DNA of 64,000 nt from Scilla litardierei. Its lineage: Eukaryota > Streptophyta > Magnoliopsida > Asparagales > Asparagaceae. A program made the translations under genes and the position numbers. This document shows, piece after piece, positions 59,527-64,000 of this stretch (position 1 is its first letter; every line of letters begins with the position of its first letter). Where the stretch lies: assembly GCA_030789695.1 (NCBI GenBank), contig CM061130.1, forward strand, positions 16,502,061 through 16,566,060. The letters are read 5' to 3'. Under the pieces are notes generated by a model. The model worked only from the letters and a program-made list of their open reading frames with translations. It did no database searches and had not been told where the DNA came from.

Positions 59527-61224
59527 ATGCTGCCTCGCACTAGGTCCCGCACGAGGGCACCCGCCTCGAAGCAGAAGAGGACCAGCGAGCCTGGCTCCTC
59601 TTCTACTAGAGAGGACTCCCCTCCACCTAGCCCGCCACCACCCACACTTCTACCTCCTACCGCTCCTATACCACCACCACCGGCACAGCCCGCCCCCGCG
59701 TTCGACACGCTTGGGATTACGTCCAGATCTGACGCGCAGGGCGCCAGATTTGAGCGTATCTCCCATCGCTCTATCGTACCCACTAGGTTCACGCACATAG
59801 CCGACTTTGAGCACCTAGGGGTACTAGAGGGGCTACTCCAGTTGTATGACAATGTGGGGGTGGCGTGACTTTTTGTCGGTGTCGGCGGACACCTACGTCC
59901 GTTCGACACTAGAGGTCCTTAGTTCTATTGCCAGGACCCCTGGGGGATGCTCCTTTCGCTTGATGGATCGAGAGAGCGAGGTCACTCTTGACATGCTCCG
60001 AGCATTCTTCCAGTGGCCACCTGTCCCAGACCCAGACCGAGCCTATAGCCCCACGCACATCCCACCGCCATCATTCGACACACACGCATTTTGGACACGT
60101 ATCACGTGATCTCCCCTCACCTTTGATCCTAGTCGAGCCAAGGCCTCCACCATCCTCCATCCATGCCTCCGCATTGCACATCACCTTATGGCCACCATTT
60201 TCTTAGCGAGGTATGAGCCGGGGACGTTGTCGACGCCAGAGCTCTACATGGTCTATGCAATGACATGATCGCGGGCCTACGAGCAAGGAGGAGACGTTTT
60301 GGTCCCCGCCGTCGAGATTGACATTGCCAGTTGGTACATTGACTGCATCATTATTTCTGTTGGCGCTAGGACACCTATCTGTTGCGGCGGTCTGATTACC
60401 CTACTGGCTCCCTTATGCGGAGTTGACCTCCCTGCAGGCTTGCTTAGACCCCCGGGCCCCACTTCTCTTTATATAGATGTTATGGCCCAGATGAGGATGC
60501 TTCGTCCTCATGGTCAGCACCACTGGGTACGGCTGCACGGTCCCTTTGGCGCTGATTACATGATTCTTCGGAGCCCCGCTCGGACACATATTGGACCCGT
60601 AGGCGGGGAGTGGATTCCAGCGATGGACGTCCTCATCCTTGCCGCGTACGTGCTAGAGCCCGACGGTGCTCAGCAGGAGCCCCTCCTTCCACCCCTGGAC
60701 CATGTGATACCTCAGCCTGCACCTGCTTCGTCTGCACCTCCCGACACTTCTGTCCACACTCCTGTCAGTGTCGGGAGTTCACTTGCTGAGTCCACCACCA
60801 CCACTTCACCTCTGTGCCGTTATCCATCCACCCCATTTCTGCTGCGAGCCCTGAGCGTCCCACCACCATTTTTGAGAGCGGCGAGCCCTCTTTTGCCTCC
60901 GCGGTGGAGACACTTTCCTCTTTCCTATTCTCGACCCCTGGGGAGTCATTTCCTTCACACTTCACGACCTCCCCCGTCGTCGGCCTTACTGTCTCCACTG
61001 CCGTTGTCTTCTCTGAGAGTGTCGTGACGTCTATCCCCATTCTGCCACTGACCTCTCTGACCTCCTCGCTCTTTGTCACCATTTCAGCCTCTGCTGCTGC
61101 TCTCTCTTCTTCGACCATTCCTGTGTCTCAGCCTCCCACAGAGGCTGAGCGTCTTTTTATGAGCATAGCACCACAGCCCCACCAAGTAGTCGTACCCGTC
61201 CTTTATGGTAGCCGTGCGAGGTAG
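59527..61224 (+). pseudogene. ATHILA-ORF1-like gene of Athila-A
   Basis: It starts MLPRTRSRTRAPASKQKRT (59527) with a basic, proline-rich N-terminus, then FTHIADFEHLGVLEGLLQLY. A frameshift near 59860 moves to the next frame: TYVRSTLEVLSS, FRLMDRESEVTLDMLRAFFQ, and SFDTHAFWTRIT. TGA codons occur at 60107-60109 and 60266-60268; the stretch between reads KASTILHPCLRIAHHLMATI and PELYMVYAMT, aligning with the Athila-B gene. From 60299 it reads IDIASWYIDCIIISVGARTP, CCGGLITLLAP, SLYIDVMAQMRMLRPHG, matching WLIHKLL...CCGGLVTII...LDIDVLRHTHMIKPRG in Athila-B. A Pro/Ser/Thr-rich tail follows. Its role is unknown; the position is that of env-like genes. Confidence 0.75.
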
Positions 61225-63386
61225 CCCCGTTCATCACCAGTTTGGCCCTCTACTCCACTGCCCCTCGACACCCTAGTTCAGCACGTCCGTGCTCTAGAGG
61301 AGGCAGTCAGTGTGCTCAGAGGAGATTTCCGGGCTCTCTCCGCTACCGTCACCGCTGTACAGAGGCACGTCGCTTTACTTCCTGGTATTCAGGCTAGCCT
61401 GAACCAGATACTTGCACGTCTGTCACAGCCTCCACCTGCCACCACCCGTACCACCACCCAGCAGCCTCCACCACCACCACCTCCGCCACAAGAGGCACAC
61501 ACTGGATGCCTCTCATACTTTTGCTGTTGCATATTCTGGATATTTTCTGCCTGCCGATTTTGCACCCCTCCTCCACGCACTTTTTGGTCACATTTTGCTC
61601 ATATCAGTCTATATCATTTTGGGAGAGAGGAGGTACTTTTGGGGACACTTATATTGCGCCATTTTGATCTCTGCATGCACCACATGCATCTCTGCATACA
61701 TCATTTGCATACCCATATCATTTTCTTTTATTTGCATCCTTACCATGCATGCATCCTCACCCACCCCACCCTTATCATTTTTTCTCGGTGTGCCACACTT
61801 TGCACATTAAGGACACTGTGCAATTTAGCTTGGGGGAGTGAGTGTCTCACACACTTTTTATTTTCTTCACTTTTTCTTTTATTTTTCCCACCTTCTTTAT
61901 TTTACACTTATTTTTTCACCCATTTTTTCATTTTTTTTCTCATGCATCACGTTTTCTTACTTTTTGTGTGCTGCATATGTATAGTAGTTTTCATTTTCTT
62001 TTATCTTTATTTCCTTTAGCCCTTTTTGCTAGAGATGAATTTTCTGTGAGATGATGACGTGGTATTAGCTTATCTCTATATGCATATTATCTTGTCATGC
62101 CATCGTTTTTATTTCAAATATCATATGCTATGTCTTGCTATGCATTCGAGATAGTAACCCACACCTTTGATTATATGAATGTGGGTGAAATTCTTCTATT
62201 AGCTGAGTCTGATGATTTTTACTGTATACTCTTCATAGAAAACACACCAAGCTTCACGCATTGATTGCCTATATTTGGAGTACTGCTTTGTTGTCTTATA
62301 TCACTTCTTATTGCATGAAAATTGTACGCTTCACTTTCAGGTTGATTGAATGTATGCTATGTTGATATAACTGGATTAGTTTACTTTCTGAGATTTAACT
62401 GAGTAGATTACATTATTCTGCTGAAAGGTGTCGTGCCCATTCTATAGAGTGAACCGAGTGTTACATATTTTTTCTTTGTCCACATATCTTGAGCATTATT
62501 TCTATACTTAAAATCATTGGTGAATCTCCCTTTAGCGAATCTTACATTGGCATTTTCCCCCGCTATAAAAATCAATGCTCCTACCCCTAAAATCAAAAAG
62601 AAAAAATATTCATGTACATTTCTCTATCTTTTGATTTGGGATCCTTATTGTATATATTGATTGCTGAAAAAAAGAGAAAAAAGAGAAAAAAAAGAAGAAA
62701 AGGAAAGAGAAAAGAAGTTCATATATGATCCCTTTTCATTTTTTTCTTTCTTTCTTCCCTCTTTTATTTCTTTGGAGCTTCAAAAATGGGGAATGTTCTT
62801 ATTGCTAAATTTGATGCCACCACGCTTATAAATAAGCTTGGGGGAGAGGATCCAATGATGTGTGAGAGAGTGGCTACTTGTCTGTGCATGACAACCTAAG
62901 CTAGGTAATTTTCTATACTCGGTTACTAAAAGTTTTACGAAGTCCAGGAATTGAAACTTAGCATGCATTTCATGAAAACCACTCCTTTCTATTCTTATTG
63001 CTTCATACTGTGTGATACCTCTTATACTCCAAATAGAAAGTGGTCAATTGAAAAGTGTGTGGTCTATGATTATGTATATTGCTTTAGATGCTTCAGACGA
63101 TGTTAATTATAGAATGATTCCACATTTCATATTGTTTTGCTATTCTTGGGTTTCTATATTGAATGCATCTTTATATGATCATGATATCGAGATAAAAATC
63201 TTTGGCACGTTTTTATTCGTCGTATGCTATATGAGTAAACAAACCCACGGCCTGAGGAAATGATCTAGCACCTCCCTCTTTGTTTTCTTTTATATCTTCT
63301 TTTTCCTTATTCCTTATTTTTCCACATCGGGTTCGCCTTTTACTTATCTTCCTCGAGGACGAGTAAGAGGTAAGCTTGGGAGATTT
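61225..63386 (+). other. Athila-A 3' untranslated region with PPT-like motifs
   Basis: The first 300 bp still carries a Pro/Thr/Gln-rich frame that may be the end of the ORF1-like tail. CTTGGGGGA occurs at 61829 and 62837 and CTTGGGAGA, the real tract, at 63374. TGCACA...TGTGCA (61801-61822) and CTTCCTCG...CGAGTAAG (63348-63367) are hairpins before the first and last. An A/G run at 62665-62715 mirrors the one in Athila-B. No separate gene was seen. Confidence 0.7.
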
Positions 63387-64000
63387 TGATCGCTCCTTAT
63401 TTTACACCTTTTTTCTGCATTTTTTCATGTCATTTCGATCGCCCATATTGCGTTTTCCACGATTATTCGACGATATTGCGTTGCTTTTCACTATTTCTTG
63501 TTTTTTCGTATTTCAGGAGATATGGAGCGATCTGGAGCAAAAATGAGATCAAGGGACTTTCGTGCATACCAGAGCATCGTCCATGGCTTATTTGAGGAGT
63601 TAGCAGCGCTAGAGGATGAGCGGAAGAGGAAGAAATTTGATAGAATCGATGAGGAGGCGAGGAGGAGAAGAAAAGAGCCCAGATACAGCCTACTCGACCG
63701 AACAGAGACTCTACTCGGCCGAGTCAGAAGCTGCAATTGACCAAGTGAAATGGATACGCTCAACGAAATTTCGAAGTTTACTTGGCCGAGCAAGAGAAGT
63801 CTACTCGGCCGAGTGAGAAATCTCACTCGCCCGAGTAGAACAGGGTTTTTTCTTCCGAGAAGCGGCCAAGATACTTGAATTTTTGAGAAGCCTACTCGGC
63901 CGAGCACGATTGCTTACTCGGCCGAGTAAAGAAGCCTACTCGCCCGAGTCAGTCAGAGAGACAGACCCCTCGAAAATGCAGATTCTCTGTTTTATTATTG
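63387..64000 (+). mobile_element. 3' LTR of Athila-A, start
   Basis: It matches 33840-34470 nearly base for base, including the ACTCGGCCGAGT array at 63692-63948, but lacks one 21-bp palindrome unit present in the 5' LTR. It runs off the window, so the right target-site duplication cannot be read. Confidence 0.93.

Larger units (their letters stand above)
33840..64000 (+). mobile_element. Athila-A, Ty3/gypsy element split by nested insertion; right end outside window
   Basis: The 5' LTR starts TGATCGCTCC at 33840, is interrupted at 35252 by Athila-B, and resumes at 55116 to end GGGCTCGATCA at 55448 (about 1.75 kb without the insert). The primer site TGGCGCCGTTGTCGGGGA (55455-55472) fits tRNA-Asp, as in Athila. 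Gag and protease follow, then no polymerase genes, then an ATHILA-ORF1-like gene, a purine tract (63374-63382), and the 3' LTR from 63387 to beyond the window. It entered the Tat-like element. Coding parts carry stops and frameshifts. Confidence 0.9.

Overview
This window is plant nuclear DNA. The evidence is one interrupted gene for the mitochondrial pyruvate dehydrogenase E1-alpha subunit with plant-style introns and a plant-type transit peptide, set in a dense layer of plant LTR retrotransposons (Tekay-type chromovirus, Ty1/copia, Tat-like and Athila-like Ty3/gypsy) that use plant tRNA-iMet and tRNA-Asp primer sites. I cannot name the species. It is an angiosperm with a transposon-rich genome and at least one very long intron.

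Left part (1-24435): the only confidently recognised host gene runs on the minus strand. Exon 1 (22699-23395) and exon 2 (22534-22613) sit together. Exon 3, only 78 nt, lies about 14 kb away at 8412-8489. The rest of the gene, roughly the last quarter of the protein, must be left of the window if it exists. The introns hold a chromovirus tail (1-1205), a fresh 1.82-kb tandem duplication (3621-7263), a decayed copia element (10615-15655) flanked by older repeats, a small intact LTR element with its target-site duplication (17576-19321), and several plus-strand open stretches with splice-like edges that may be an unrecognised host gene or gene fragment.

Middle part (24436-33839): a 7.3-kb minus-strand copia element with a perfect ATAAA target-site duplication. 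It carries a long leader of C-run/G-run hairpins and is itself hit by a 472-bp hAT-like element made of GACCCG/CGGGTC repeats. To its right is the 5' end of a Tat-like gypsy element.

Right part (33840-64000): a four-level nest. The Tat-like element is cut by Athila-A (starts 33840). Athila-A's 5' LTR is cut by Athila-B (35253-55110). Athila-B's 3' ORF is cut by a copia-derived element with 2.7-kb LTRs (41687-51019, TSD GTCAC). Athila-A's 3' LTR starts at 63387 and runs off the window. Both Athila elements keep broken gag and protease and a large ATHILA-ORF1-like downstream gene, but lack reverse transcriptase, RNase H and integrase between them, so both appear to be mobilised in trans.

The most unusual signal is repeated self-complementary short motifs. 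Athila-A has arrays of ACTCGGCCGAGT and Athila-B arrays of CAACCGATCGGTTG, each at the same two places (inside the LTR, and upstream of the 3' ORF) although the motifs are unrelated. Other unrelated elements here carry their own: CTGCAG, GGCGCC, C-run/G-run hairpins and GACCCG/CGGGTC. All coding sequences in the mobile elements are broken or incomplete. Coordinates of LTR edges come from reading by eye.
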